64,000 bases of DNA from Arthrobacter sp. FB24 (GCF_000196235.1 NC_008541.1:3596001-3660000), one strand, 5' to 3'. Positions 50,011 to 59,319 are shown, counted from the first letter of the stretch. Numbers and translations are program-made. Notes: generated by a model not told the origin, from the letters alone.

Positions 50011-51213
50011 GTGCCCGCGCGGGAGCACCACGACGTCCTGATCATTGGCGGCGGCAATGCCGGAATCTCCCTGGCGGCGCGCCTGCACCGCTACGGCGTC
50101 AAGGACGTGGCCGTGGCCGAGCCCAAAGACCACCACCTCTACCAGCCGCTGTTCTCCCACATTGCCGGCGGCCGGGCCACCGCCTCCGAGGCCATCCGGC
50201 CGCAGGCTTCCGTCACCCCGCGGGGAGTGACGTGGCTGCACGGCGCTGCAGCCGGCGTCGACGCCGCCGCGAACACCGTCACGATGGCCTCCGGCGCCAA
50301 AATCACCTACGGCCACCTGGTGGTATGCCCCGGCCTGCAACTCGACTGGGACCAGGTTCCCGGCCTGGCCGAGGCAGTCCACTCGCCGCATGGCGCTTCC
50401 CATTACGAGTTCGAGCTGGCGCCAAAGGCCTGGACCCTGCTCAGCACCTTGAAGTCCGGCACCGCGGTATTCACCATGCCGGCCGGGCCCATCAAATGCG
50501 GCGGCGCCGCCCAAAAGCCCATGTACCTGGCCTGCGACTACTGGCGGGAACAGGGCGTCCTCGATGACATCCGTGTGGTGATGGTCCAGCCCTACCCCAC
50601 CGTGTTCGGCGTCCCGGGCGTGGACGAGGAGCTGGACCGGAAAGTGGCCGAATACGGCATCGAGCTGCGGCTCAACAGCGAACTGGTCGCCGTGGACCCG
50701 GCGGCCCGGACGGCGCACATCCGGAACAACTCCGATGGCGGCACCGAGGAACTGAGATACGACGTCCTGAATGCGGTCCCGCCGCAGTCGGCGCCGGACT
50801 GGCTCAAGCGCAGCGACTTGCCCGCGCCCGGCGACGCGGGCGGCTTCGTGGAGGTGGACCCGGAAACCCTGCAGCATGTCCGCTACCCGAATGTCTGGTC
50901 CTTGGGCGATGCCGCGGGCACCACCAACTCCAAGTGCGGCGGAGCGTTGCGCAAGCAGGCCAAAGTGCTGGCGAAGAACCTGGTGGCGGCCCGGAAAGGC
51001 AAACCGCTAAAGCAGAAGTACAACGGCTACGCGGTGTGCCCGTTCACCGCCTCCCGGTCCACCGTGATCTTCGCGGAATTCGACGACCAGTACCGGCCGA
51101 TGCCCACCATCCCGCGTGTCCCCACCTGGAAAGAAAGCCGGGCTTCCTGGGTGGTGGACCGCGACATCTTCCCGCAGGTCTACTGGAACCTCATCCTCAA
51201 GGGCCGCGCCTGA
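50011..51213 (+). CDS. Sulfide:quinone oxidoreductase-like flavoprotein (type II)
   Basis: A 400-aa FAD-dependent enzyme. Rossmann start HDVLIIGGGNAGISLAARLHRYGV, then DHHLYQPLFSHIAGG. Catalytic Cys pattern: GPIKCGGAAQKPMYL near residue 160, and the C-terminal FAD motif VWSLGDAAGTTNSKCGGALRKQAKVLAKNL with the second Cys. This two-Cys layout fits type II SQRs, which pass sulphide electrons to the quinone pool at the membrane. A third conserved Cys of type I is not seen. GTG 50011, coupled to DUF2945. Detoxification of sulphide is the likely role. Confidence 0.82.
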   Translation: MPAREHHDVLIIGGGNAGISLAARLHRYGVKDVAVAEPKDHHLYQPLFSHIAGGRATASEAIRPQASVTPRGVTWLHGAAAGVDAAANTVTMASGAKITYGHLVVCPGLQLDWDQVPGLAEAVHSPHGASHYEFELAPKAWTLLSTLKSGTAVFTMPAGPIKCGGAAQKPMYLACDYWREQGVLDDIRVVMVQPYPTVFGVPGVDEELDRKVAEYGIELRLNSELVAVDPAARTAHIRNNSDGGTEELRYDVLNAVPPQSAPDWLKRSDLPAPGDAGGFVEVDPETLQHVRYPNVWSLGDAAGTTNSKCGGALRKQAKVLAKNLVAARKGKPLKQKYNGYAVCPFTASRSTVIFAEFDDQYRPMPTIPRVPTWKESRASWVVDRDIFPQVYWNLILKGRA

Positions 51214-51230
51214 GCTGAAACGATTGCCAC

Positions 51231-51310
51231 AAGTGAGAGAGCGTCCCGGGAAAGGCGGCCAAAAGTGAGAGAGCGTCCCGGGAAAGGCGGCCAAAAGTGA
51301 GAGAGCGTCC
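51231..51310. repeat. 32-bp tandem repeat, 2.5 copies
   Basis: The unit AAGTGAGAGAGCGTCCCGGG plus AAAGGCGGCCAA occurs at 51231-51262, 51263-51294 and partly at 51295-51310. Copies are identical. It lies between the convergent SQR-like and ackA genes, and GTGAGAGAGCGTCC reads toward the ackA stop. Confidence 0.9.
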
Positions 51311-51313
51311 GGG

Positions 51314-52474
51314 TCAGGAGGCGGAATGCACGACGGCGGCGGTTGCCTCCGCGATGGCGCGCTCCTCGTCGGTGGGCACCACCAGGACAGGGATCAGGGA
51401 CGCCGCGGTGGAAATCACGCGCGGTTCCTTGGACCGCTGACTGTTCAGCCCGGCGTCGAGCTCTACGCCCAGCGCCCCCAGCTTGTCCCCCACCAGCGCG
51501 CGGAACAGGTGCGAGTTTTCGCCGATGCCGGCGGTGAACACCAGGGCCTTGGCTCCGCCCACGGCCACGTGGTAGCCGCCGATGTACTTGGCCAGACGGT
51601 AGGACGCGACGGCGAGCGCCGTGGCCGCGCGGGCGTCGCCGGCTTCGGAGGCCTCCACCACGGAGCGCATGTCGTTGTTCCCGGCGAGGCCTTTGAGCCC
51701 GGATTCGCGGTTGAGCAGCGAGTCGATGTCCTCGGTGGACCAGCCGGCGCGGCCCAGGAACACCAGGATGGAGGGGTCGAGGTCGCCCGAGCGCGTGCCC
51801 ATCACCAGCCCCTCCAGCGGGGTGAAGCCCATGGAGGTGTCCACGGACTTTCCGCCGCGGATGGCCGTGACGGAAGCGCCGTTCCCCAGGTGGGCGATCA
51901 CGCCGTCGAACTCTTCCACCGGAAGGTCCAGCAGCGCCGCCGCCTGGTGGGACACGTACTCGTGCGAGGTGCCGTGGAAGCCGTAACGGCGGATTCCGTG
52001 GTTGGTGTACAGCGAGTCCGGCACCGCGTAGCGCCAGGCGTGCTCGGGCAGCGTGCGGTGGAAGGCGGTGTCGAACACGGCAACCTGCGGCATGTCCGGC
52101 CACTTCTTGGCGATGGCGCGGATGCCCAGCACGTTGGCGGGGTTGTGGAGGGGCGCCAGCGGGTTGAGCCGCTCGATGGCGCGGGTGATCTCGTTGTCGA
52201 TCAGCACCGGCTCGCCGAAGCGCTCGCCGCCGTGCACCACGCGGTGGCCCACGGCATCCAGCGTCCTGTCGCCCAGCACTTCGTGGATGGCTGCGTCCAC
52301 CTGCTCCAGAGCCTCCGCGTGGTCCCGCGGGCCCTCGATCTCGCCGTCACCTTCACCGCCGTTGCCCATGCCGATCTTTTCGATCAGTCCCTCGGTGAGG
52401 ACGCTGTGCGATGCCACATCACGAACCTGGTACTTGAGCGAGGACGAACCGGAGTTGATGACGAGGACGAGCAC
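51314..52474 (-). CDS. ackA: Acetate kinase
   Basis: Converts acetate and ATP to acetyl phosphate and ADP; works with Pta to link acetate and acetyl-CoA. 386 aa. Motifs: VLVLVINSGSSSLKYQV, GHRVVHGGERFGEP, AVFDTAFHRTLPEHA, YGFHGTSHEYVS, HLGNGASVTAI, FTAGIGENS. GTG 52474 has AGGAGG 6 bp upstream, so the open frame to 52570 is not used. pta is on the same strand upstream, but a small acidic gene on the plus strand sits between them. Confidence 0.95.
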   Translation of the reverse strand: MLVLVINSGSSSLKYQVRDVASHSVLTEGLIEKIGMGNGGEGDGEIEGPRDHAEALEQVDAAIHEVLGDRTLDAVGHRVVHGGERFGEPVLIDNEITRAIERLNPLAPLHNPANVLGIRAIAKKWPDMPQVAVFDTAFHRTLPEHAWRYAVPDSLYTNHGIRRYGFHGTSHEYVSHQAAALLDLPVEEFDGVIAHLGNGASVTAIRGGKSVDTSMGFTPLEGLVMGTRSGDLDPSILVFLGRAGWSTEDIDSLLNRESGLKGLAGNNDMRSVVEASEAGDARAATALAVASYRLAKYIGGYHVAVGGAKALVFTAGIGENSHLFRALVGDKLGALGVELDAGLNSQRSKEPRVISTAASLIPVLVVPTDEERAIAEATAAVVHSAS

Positions 52475-52597
52475 TGGGCCTCCTAAGCCTTGGCTGCTGC
52501 GGTGGTCGGTGGAAGTTCGATCGTAGCGCCATTGCGAAAGGTTCTGCGGGCGCTTAGAGTCGGCGGACAAATTGGACTACGCAAGGAGGGCCTTTCC

Positions 52598-52861
52598 ATG
52601 ACCGACAACGCCAGCGAGCCGGACACCACTGCGGCGGACAACACTGCGCCGGACACCGGGGCGAAGAAGCCGGATCCCACCGGCGTCGAAGGCGCCAACC
52701 CGGCCCTGGACGACACCGGCAACGTCAAGGCAGCCGAGGTGGGCGACTCCCCCGAGCCGCCCGAGAACGTGGAGGACCTGGACCTCACCCCGGAAGGCCT
52801 GGCTGATGAGCCGGCCAAGCAGGAAGACCCGGACAGTCCCGCCGAGCCGGAAAACAGCTAG
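52598..52861 (+). CDS. Small acidic hypothetical protein between ackA and pta
   Basis: An 87-aa disordered, highly acidic protein (EPDTTAADNTAPDTGAKKPD ... PPENVEDLDLTPEGLADEPA). ATG 52598 has AAGGAGG. No family. Lies on the plus strand in the gap between the minus-strand pta and ackA. Confidence 0.65.
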   Translation: MTDNASEPDTTAADNTAPDTGAKKPDPTGVEGANPALDDTGNVKAAEVGDSPEPPENVEDLDLTPEGLADEPAKQEDPDSPAEPENS

Positions 52862-52899
52862 CGGGAGCCAGCTGACCGGCGCCGGGGCCGGCACCTCGG

Positions 52900-55011
52900 C
52901 TACGCGTGCGCGGCCGCGGCGGCCGGCTCTTGGACCGGCGCCACGGACTGCGCCTGCACCGCGGTGATGGCCACCGTGTTCACGATGTCCTCCACCGTGC
53001 AGCCGCGGGAGAGGTCGTTCACCGGCTTGCGGAGCCCTTGCAGGACGGGCCCGACGGCGACCGCCCCCGAGGACTGCTGCACCGCCTTGTAGGTGTTGTT
53101 GCCGGTGTTGAGGTCCGGGAAGATGAACACGGTGGCCTGCCCGGCCACGGACGATCCGGGCATCTTGGACTGCGCGATCGCTGCGTCCACGGCGGCGTCG
53201 TACTGGATGGGGCCTTCGACGGCGAGGTCCGGGCGGCGGCCCTTCACCAGTTCGGTGGCCTGCCGGACTTTGTCCACGGCCTCGCCTGTTCCGGACCCGC
53301 CGGTGGAGTAGGACAGCATCGCCACGCGCGGCTCCACGCCGAACTGCGTGGCCGTCTCGGCCGAGGCCAGCGCGATGTCTGCCAGCTGCTCCGCGTTGGG
53401 GTCCGGGTTGACCGCGCAGTCGCCATACACCAGCACCCGGTCCGGCATCAGCATCAGGAACACCGAGGAGACGATCTTCACGCCGTCGCGGGTCTTCACG
53501 AACTCCAGCGCCGGACGGATGGTGTGGGCGGTGGTGTGCGCGGCACCGGACACCATGCCGTCCACCACGCCCAGCTGCACCATCATGGTGCCGAAGTAGC
53601 TGCCGTCCAGCATGACCTCCAGGGCCCGGGCCAGGTCCACGCCCTTGTGCGCGCGGAGCTCCGCATACTTCTCGGCAAACTGCCGGCGCAGTTCGGACGT
53701 GGCGGGATCCACGATGGTCATGCCGGAGAGGTCAATGCCCTGTGTGGACGCCAGCTCCCGGACGTCCGACTCGTTGCCCAGGATGGTGAGGTCGCAGACG
53801 TCCCGCCGGTGCAGGATCTCCGCCGCCCGCAGGATCCGCACGTCGTTTCCCTCGGGCAGCACGATGTGCCGGCGCTGCAGCCTGGCCCGCTCAATCAGGT
53901 CGTGCAGGAACCGCAGCGGCGTCATCCGCTCCAGCCGCGGCAGGTGCAGGCGTTCCACCAGCTCGGCCTCGTCCACCCGCCTGGCCCACAGCCCCAGGGC
54001 CGAGGCCACCTTGCGTCGGTGCCCGGACCAGATTTCACTGCGGACCTCGGACACCCGCTTGGCCGTGGTGTAGGTGTCGTCCGGGCTGGCGAACACGGGG
54101 AACGGCGCCTGCGCCAGCATCGAGTAGATGTTCGGTTCCGGGGCCAGGCCGCCGGTGAGGATCAGTGCTGACGGCACCGGGAACTCCGGCGAGAATGACG
54201 ACGCCAGGCACGCGACCATCACGTCCGCACGGTCACCCGGCACGATCACCAGCGCGCCGTCGTCGAGCACGTGCAGGAAGTTGGCCACGCTCATGGCCGC
54301 CACCTTGATGGAGTGGACGTCGCGTTCCATGTCCTGCCGGCCGGCCACCTGGCCGACCCCCAGGGCCGTGGCCACCTCGCCGGTGGTGGGCCGGGCAATG
54401 TCCTCCAGCTCCGGGAACACATAAACGGGCCGGCCGGAGGCGCCGGGCTTCACGGCGGCCACGATCCCGTCCACGTCCTCCGGGTCCGCGCGGTTCACCA
54501 TGATGGCCAGCAGGCTGCAGCGTTCCGCTGCCAGTTCCTTGCGGGCCACCTCGACGGCGTCAGCCGCCTCCTCGACCGTCCGCCCCTTCGCGCCGACCAC
54601 CGCCACGATGGAGGCGGCCAGGTTGTTCGCGAGGCGTGCATTGAGGTCGAATTCGACGGCGGCGTCCTGGCCGGTGAGGTCGGTGCCCTCCACGATCACC
54701 ACGTCGCAGTGCCGTGACATTTCGGCGAAGATCTCCACGCAGCGGGCGTCGATCTCCGCCCGGTTTCCCTCGGCCAGCAGGGCGCGGACCTCGGCATACG
54801 TCAGGCCGCCGCGGCAGCGGTCGTCGTCGAGATCGAAGCGGGACTTCATCAGCGCCACCATGGGGTCCGACGCGGCGTCGGGGCCGTGGACCACGGGCTT
54901 GAAAAAGCCGATACGGTCCGCATGCCGGTGCAGCGTGTCCGCAAGCCCCAGCGCTATGAGCGACTTACCGGATCCCGGTGTGGTCGCGCTGACGTAAATC
55001 CCCTTGGCCAT
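52900..55011 (-). CDS. pta: Phosphate acetyltransferase (long form with N-terminal BioD-like domain)
   Basis: Interconverts acetyl-CoA and acetyl phosphate, supplying ackA. The 703-aa long form has three parts: an N-terminal P-loop domain (KGIYVSATTPGSGKSLIALGLAD; VVIVEGTDLTGQD), a DRTGG middle domain (FLHVLDDGALVIVPGDRADVMVACL), and the C-terminal catalytic domain (RHIVLPEGNDVRILRAAEIL, VDGMVSGAAHTTAHTIRPALEFVKT, VFIFPDLNTGNNTYKAVQQSSGA). Ends with an Ala-rich tail. Starts ATG 55011. Confidence 0.95.
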   Translation of the reverse strand: MAKGIYVSATTPGSGKSLIALGLADTLHRHADRIGFFKPVVHGPDAASDPMVALMKSRFDLDDDRCRGGLTYAEVRALLAEGNRAEIDARCVEIFAEMSRHCDVVIVEGTDLTGQDAAVEFDLNARLANNLAASIVAVVGAKGRTVEEAADAVEVARKELAAERCSLLAIMVNRADPEDVDGIVAAVKPGASGRPVYVFPELEDIARPTTGEVATALGVGQVAGRQDMERDVHSIKVAAMSVANFLHVLDDGALVIVPGDRADVMVACLASSFSPEFPVPSALILTGGLAPEPNIYSMLAQAPFPVFASPDDTYTTAKRVSEVRSEIWSGHRRKVASALGLWARRVDEAELVERLHLPRLERMTPLRFLHDLIERARLQRRHIVLPEGNDVRILRAAEILHRRDVCDLTILGNESDVRELASTQGIDLSGMTIVDPATSELRRQFAEKYAELRAHKGVDLARALEVMLDGSYFGTMMVQLGVVDGMVSGAAHTTAHTIRPALEFVKTRDGVKIVSSVFLMLMPDRVLVYGDCAVNPDPNAEQLADIALASAETATQFGVEPRVAMLSYSTGGSGTGEAVDKVRQATELVKGRRPDLAVEGPIQYDAAVDAAIAQSKMPGSSVAGQATVFIFPDLNTGNNTYKAVQQSSGAVAVGPVLQGLRKPVNDLSRGCTVEDIVNTVAITAVQAQSVAPVQEPAAAAAHA

Positions 55012-55059
55012 GGTCCGCCCTTAGGTAGTGACGTGGTGGTGCTACGTCCCTCCATACTT

Positions 55060-55971
55060 TCACTTGTTGGCCGGGTTTCTCCACGAGGCTTGCGGGGCCG
55101 CCCCGAGAGCCAGTTCGGCGATTCGCTCTGTGGCGGCCCAGCTGGCGAGCAGCCGCAGGCGTTCGTCGGAGGGCGATCCGGGCACGGCCGGATAGACCGT
55201 GAGCCGGCAGCCCGGGTCCTCGGCGAGATCCATGGCTTCGTACGTGAGCTCAAGCTCCCCCACCACCGGGTGGTGGAACACCTTGGTGCCGGCGTAATGG
55301 CGGCGCACGTTGTGGGCTGCCCAGCGGGTCCGGAATTCCTCGCTGCGCGTGGACAGTTCACCGACGAGGTCCGCCAGGCGTTTGTCGAAGGGGTTCTGGC
55401 CGCTGTTGGTGCGCAGGATTGCCACGTTGGTGTTGGCCGCCAGTTCCCAGTTGGGGTAGAAGTCCCGGGCCTTGGGGTCAAGGAAGATGAAACGGGAGTG
55501 GTTGGCCGGCCGGGCGGGCCCGCGGTACATCTCGGAGTACAGGGCGTAGCCGAGCTGGTTGGCGGCCATAATGTCCATGTGCTGGTTGCCGATGAAGGCC
55601 GGCGCCCCGGTGATGGCGTCCAGCATGAACTGGAGGGCGGGCCGGACGTTCCCGCTCTGGATTGGGCGTGGCCTGCTCCTGCCGGAAGCGCCGGCCGCAC
55701 GCGCAAGGTTGTAGAGGTGGTCCCGTTCGGCCTCGTCCAGTTTCAGTGCCCTGGCGATGGCGTCAAGCACGCTTTCGGAGGTGCCGGACAGGTTTCCACG
55801 TTCCAGCTTGGTGTAGTAATCCACACTGACCCCCGCCAGCATGGCGACCTCTTCCCGGCGCAAGCCGGGGACCCGCCGTCGTCCGCCAAAGAGCGTCAGT
55901 CCGGCCATTTCCGGGGTGATCTTGGCGCGTCTTGAGGCGAGGAATTCCCGCACCGCCATCCTGTTATCCAC
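55060..55971 (-). CDS. XRE-type transcriptional regulator with MmyB-like domain
   Basis: 303 aa. N-terminal HTH (VREFLASRRAKITPEMAGL, RRRVPGLRREEVAMLAGVSVDYYTKLERGNLSGTSESVLDAIARAL) and a C-terminal PAS-like MmyB ligand domain (AFIGNQHMDIMAANQLGYALYSEMY; VVGELELTYEAMDLAEDPGCRLTVYPAVPGSPSDE). Commonly controls short-chain or stress-response genes, often a neighbouring oxidoreductase; here the MFS gene runs away divergently and is the natural candidate target. Confidence 0.9.
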   Translation of the reverse strand: MDNRMAVREFLASRRAKITPEMAGLTLFGGRRRVPGLRREEVAMLAGVSVDYYTKLERGNLSGTSESVLDAIARALKLDEAERDHLYNLARAAGASGRSRPRPIQSGNVRPALQFMLDAITGAPAFIGNQHMDIMAANQLGYALYSEMYRGPARPANHSRFIFLDPKARDFYPNWELAANTNVAILRTNSGQNPFDKRLADLVGELSTRSEEFRTRWAAHNVRRHYAGTKVFHHPVVGELELTYEAMDLAEDPGCRLTVYPAVPGSPSDERLRLLASWAATERIAELALGAAPQASWRNPANK

Positions 55972-56106
55972 CCGTTCACGCTACACCGGGGCGGGCCGGC
56001 CGAGGGAGGTACTGCCAGAACCCGGATAAGGAGAGCCGTCGCTAGGAGCGGCGCAGCCCGGTTGACTTGGAATCCAACCCGAAATCATCACTGGAACGGA
56101 GCCAGC

Positions 56107-57384
56107 ATGACCGCCACCGGCACCCCTGCGCACGCCACCGCACCCGGGCCAGCCCCCGCACCCGGGCCAGCTCCCGCACCCAAACAGGCCGTCGGCCGGC
56201 CGCTGGCGGTGGTCCTTGGCCTGCTGACAATTTTCGGCCCGATCTCCATGGACCTCTATCTTCCCGTGCTGCCGGCCCTCACCTCCGAGCTCAACAGCAC
56301 AACGTCCGTGGCGCAGCTGACCATCTCCGCCTGCCTGCTCGGCCTGGCCATCGGCCAGGTGGTTTCCGGCCCGCTCTCTGACCGGTTCGGCCGCCGGCCG
56401 CCGCTGCTCATCGGTGTGATCGCCTACACCGTCACCTCGGTGCTGTGCGCGCTCAGTCCCACCGTTGAAACCCTCATCGCCGCCAGGTTCGTCCAGGGCC
56501 TCGCCGGCGCCGTGGGCATCGTCATCGCCCAGGCGGCAGGCCGGGACGTGTACTCGGGCGGGAAGCTGATCCGGTACTACGGCCGCCTCACCGTCCTGGG
56601 CGGGCTGGCCGCCATCATCGGCCCCGTGATCGGCGGCCAGCTGGCAGCAGTCACGGACTGGCGCGGAGTCTTCCTGTTCCTCGCGGCGGTGGGTGTGGCC
56701 ATCCTTGCGGCGTGCCTGATGATCTTCCACGAGACGCTGCCGGAAGGCCGGCGCAGCACGGGAGGCCTCTCCCACACGTTCAACGACTTCCGCCGGCTCC
56801 TTGCCGACCCGATGTTCGTGGGAGCGGTCCTGATCACCGGTTTCACCTACTCCGCCATCTTCGCCTACCTCAGCGGGGCAACTTACATCCTGCAAGGCAT
56901 GTACGGCCTCTCGCCGCAGGGCTACTCGTTCGCGTTCGGGCTGAACTCCCTGGGCTTCGTGATCTTCGGGTTCATTGCCGGCCGCCTGGCCGAGCACTGG
57001 TCCGAGCGGGGAACCCTTGCCGCCGGCCTGGCCATGACCCTCGCCGGTGCGCTGGGCCTGCTGGCGACCGCGATCCTGCACCTGCCCCTGATCGCCATCA
57101 TCCTGTCCCTGTTCACCATGGTCAGCGGGGTGGCCGTCACCAGCCCGCCGGCCACCTCGCTCGCGCTCAAGGGATACCCGGACATCGCCGGCACAGCCTC
57201 GTCGCTCCTGGGCCTGGCGCGGTTCGCTTTCGGAGGCCTGGCCGCTCCCCTGGTGGGCATCGGCGGCGCCAGCGATCCCGTGCCGTTCGGCATCGTCGCG
57301 GCCGCAGCCGCAGCGGCGGCCGCGCTCTGCCTGGGACTGCTCCGCCGCCGTCGAAAGCCCGTCGGCGAGGGTCAGGCTTCGTGA
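56107..57384 (+). CDS. MFS drug-resistance transporter, Bcr/CflA subfamily
   Basis: A 425-aa transporter with twelve predicted helices. Family motifs: DLYLPVLPALTSELNSTTSVAQLTISACLLGLAIGQVVSGPLSDRFGRRPPLL, FVQGLAGAVGIVIAQAAGRDVYSG, and GLARFAFGGLAAPLVGIGG. Exports drugs or other small molecules through proton antiport. The N-terminal 30 residues are Ala/Pro-rich (APGPAPAPGPAPAP), a duplicated short DNA repeat. ATG 56107 has GGAG upstream. Divergent from the XRE regulator. Confidence 0.9.
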   Translation: MTATGTPAHATAPGPAPAPGPAPAPKQAVGRPLAVVLGLLTIFGPISMDLYLPVLPALTSELNSTTSVAQLTISACLLGLAIGQVVSGPLSDRFGRRPPLLIGVIAYTVTSVLCALSPTVETLIAARFVQGLAGAVGIVIAQAAGRDVYSGGKLIRYYGRLTVLGGLAAIIGPVIGGQLAAVTDWRGVFLFLAAVGVAILAACLMIFHETLPEGRRSTGGLSHTFNDFRRLLADPMFVGAVLITGFTYSAIFAYLSGATYILQGMYGLSPQGYSFAFGLNSLGFVIFGFIAGRLAEHWSERGTLAAGLAMTLAGALGLLATAILHLPLIAIILSLFTMVSGVAVTSPPATSLALKGYPDIAGTASSLLGLARFAFGGLAAPLVGIGGASDPVPFGIVAAAAAAAAALCLGLLRRRRKPVGEGQAS

Positions 57385-57406
57385 CGGCCTGGCGTGGCTA
57401 CGAGCG

Positions 57407-57658
57407 TCAGGCGGTTTCCGAATCCGAATAGGGTGCCCGCGGCCGCCACAGCGGCTCCAGCGCAAAATCGTTCACCGCCACGGAAACCATGTCCCGTTCC
57501 TTGACCGGCAGCGGCCCGCGGCCCTGGACGTAAGCCAGGACCGGTTGATACTCGAGTTTCCCGCCAATGCTCAGGTAATGCATCCAGAGCGTAAAAGGAT
57601 CGATCGCCAGCTCACGGATCACTGTGGCAGTGAGAGCTTGTTGATCGTCTTCCTGCAT
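57407..57658 (-). CDS. Small hypothetical protein
   Basis: 83 aa, acidic, with a central segment ELAIDPFTLWMHYLSIGGKLEYQPVLAYVQGRGPLPVKERDMVSVAVNDF. Not recognised. ATG 57658 has GGGGAGG upstream. Convergent with the MFS gene and upstream of the PAS-ANTAR gene on the same strand. Confidence 0.6.
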   Translation of the reverse strand: MQEDDQQALTATVIRELAIDPFTLWMHYLSIGGKLEYQPVLAYVQGRGPLPVKERDMVSVAVNDFALEPLWRPRAPYSDSETA

Positions 57659-57773
57659 ACCCGTACCTCCCCGGTTCCAGAGATTCAAAATTTCCCCGGA
57701 AGAGGTTCGGAACGGTGGCGGAATAGGATGGGTCCGAGTTTTTCGCAGATGGTTTATGGGCGTCGGACCGCGC

Positions 57774-58463
57774 TCAGCCGTGCGGGCGGCCCCAGCGGGA
57801 CGGAGGGTCCGGGCGCTGGTGACGGGCCTCGCTCAGTTCCTGAATGAAGCGCCCCAACGTTCCCGTGTCCGCAGGGTTGTCGGCAAGGGCCACGAGCCCG
57901 CACGCGATGCCGGCGAGCTTGATATTTCTGTTGTTGCTGTAGTTGGTCAACAACTGGAAAGCCTCGGCCGACCCGATGCCCAGCCGCCCCATGAGAATGC
58001 CTTCGGCTTTGGTGATGGTGCTCCGGGTACCCATTGCGCCCCGGACGGCTTCCCGGGCGGCCAGCTCCGTTTCCCGATGGATCGTCGACGTCAGATCAAG
58101 CATGACTCCCGAAACAGTCGACAGGTTCCCGGCGTCGTCCAGCACCGCCTCCCCCGCCGTCAGCACCTTGCGCTCGCGCGACGCGGCATCGATCACGCGA
58201 TGATAAATGGCCACGTGGCCGCCGCGCGCATAAACCTCAGCGCTGATCTGCTGGATCCGCGGAAGGTCCTCAGGGTGTTTGTGCGCCAGCAACAGCTTCT
58301 GGGTAGGGACGACTTCCCCGCGACGATAGCCGTGGATGGCGTAGAGCTCATCCGACCACTCCATGGTCCCGGCTTTAACATCAAAAATAAACGTTCCGGC
58401 CAGCAATTTGGACGCACCCAACACACTGGAGTACGTCTCCGCCCGCCCCAAAATTCCATCCAT
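57774..58463 (-). CDS. PAS-ANTAR domain RNA-binding antiterminator
   Basis: About 229 aa. PAS domain (GTFIFDVKAGTMEWSDELYAIHGYRRGEVVPTQKLLLAHKHPEDL) and an ANTAR domain (RSTITKAEGILMGRLGIGSAEAFQLLTNYSNNRNIKLAGIACGLV). ANTAR proteins bind RNA hairpins and prevent termination in Actinobacteria. ATG 58463 chosen by PAS length. Signal sensed unknown. Confidence 0.86.
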   Translation of the reverse strand: MDGILGRAETYSSVLGASKLLAGTFIFDVKAGTMEWSDELYAIHGYRRGEVVPTQKLLLAHKHPEDLPRIQQISAEVYARGGHVAIYHRVIDAASRERKVLTAGEAVLDDAGNLSTVSGVMLDLTSTIHRETELAAREAVRGAMGTRSTITKAEGILMGRLGIGSAEAFQLLTNYSNNRNIKLAGIACGLVALADNPADTGTLGRFIQELSEARHQRPDPPSRWGRPHG

Positions 58464-58560
58464 TGGGCCCCTGTCGTGGGTCGGTTTCCCCGGCTCTGAT
58501 CGTACCCTGACGAGTGCAGCTGCGGCACCCGCCGGACCGGCCAACTCATGCCGTTTGCGA

Positions 58561-59091
58561 TCAGGACTTGAGCGCCGCCGCGATCTCCGCCGTCCAGGCG
58601 TCCACCGCGTCCCAGTCCCGGAAATCCCCGGCGGGCAACGCATCTTTTGCGGCCGGCATGAGCTTCATCAGCTTCTCGGCCACCCCGACGGGTGGCGCTT
58701 CCGGATCCCAGGCTCCGAAAAACACTTGCTCCCCGCGGGCGTGCACAAGCCCGGATAGCTTCTCAAACTCCTTGGGCCTGGTGGACTCAAGGACATCGTG
58801 GCCCTGAGCATCAACGCGGTCCGTGCCCAGCGGTCCGCTGCTGAACAGCCAGACAGGCCTGTCCGACAGGAGGACTTCATGGGTCTTGACGAAGGCAGTG
58901 ACATCCTTCATGACATGGGCCATGTACGTTGCCCCGCCGATGACGAAGGCGTCGTACGGGGTTGCATCGAAGTACTGGCTCACCGAGCGGGCTTCGGCGT
59001 CCAGTCCGGCCGTCCCCAGGCCGGCAGCAATCCGCTCGGCAATCCCGGCAGTTGCGCCATGCCGGCTCGCATACGCCACAAGCACCTTCAT
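58561..59091 (-). CDS. Flavodoxin-domain protein
   Basis: 176 aa: MKVLVAYASRHGATAGIAERIAAGLGTAGLDAEARSV, FVIGGATYMAHVMKDVTAFVKTH, and LFSSGPLGTDRVDAQGHDV, a flavodoxin-like or menaquinone-dependent protoporphyrinogen-dehydrogenase type fold. FMN-binding loop T/S-x-H-G-x-T is SRHGATAG. ATG 59091 has GAGAGGGG upstream. Electron-transfer role likely; partner unknown. Confidence 0.85.
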   Translation of the reverse strand: MKVLVAYASRHGATAGIAERIAAGLGTAGLDAEARSVSQYFDATPYDAFVIGGATYMAHVMKDVTAFVKTHEVLLSDRPVWLFSSGPLGTDRVDAQGHDVLESTRPKEFEKLSGLVHARGEQVFFGAWDPEAPPVGVAEKLMKLMPAAKDALPAGDFRDWDAVDAWTAEIAAALKS

Positions 59092-59281
59092 CGGAGTTCC
59101 CCTCTCAGCGTCCACACAGCAGCGTCCTGCAGCGGGTGGTGGTCGTTTCATGATGGCGTCAGCGGCCGCCGGCAGCTAGGGGCTTCCGGCCCGGCCGGCG
59201 GGAACAACCCCGCCTGAACGCCGGGATCAGCGCCGAAATCAGCACCGGCCCTTGACAGCATGCCCCAAAATGGGATTACCT

Positions 59282-59298
59282 AATGAACATTCGGTAAA
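59282..59298. promoter_or_regulatory. Predicted PaaR-type operator upstream of paaI
   Basis: AATGAACATTCGGTAAA; shares TGAAC-(4)-GGT with sites at 30088-30104 (opposite strand) and 61480-61496 (opposite strand). Located 22 bp before paaI. Confidence 0.7.
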
Positions 59299-59319
59299 TA
59301 AAGCTGGAGGCAATGACGC

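Noticed and set aside
55981-57465. Minus-strand open frame of 494 codons
   Set aside because: Antisense shadow of the MFS gene; highly charged and repetitive composition.
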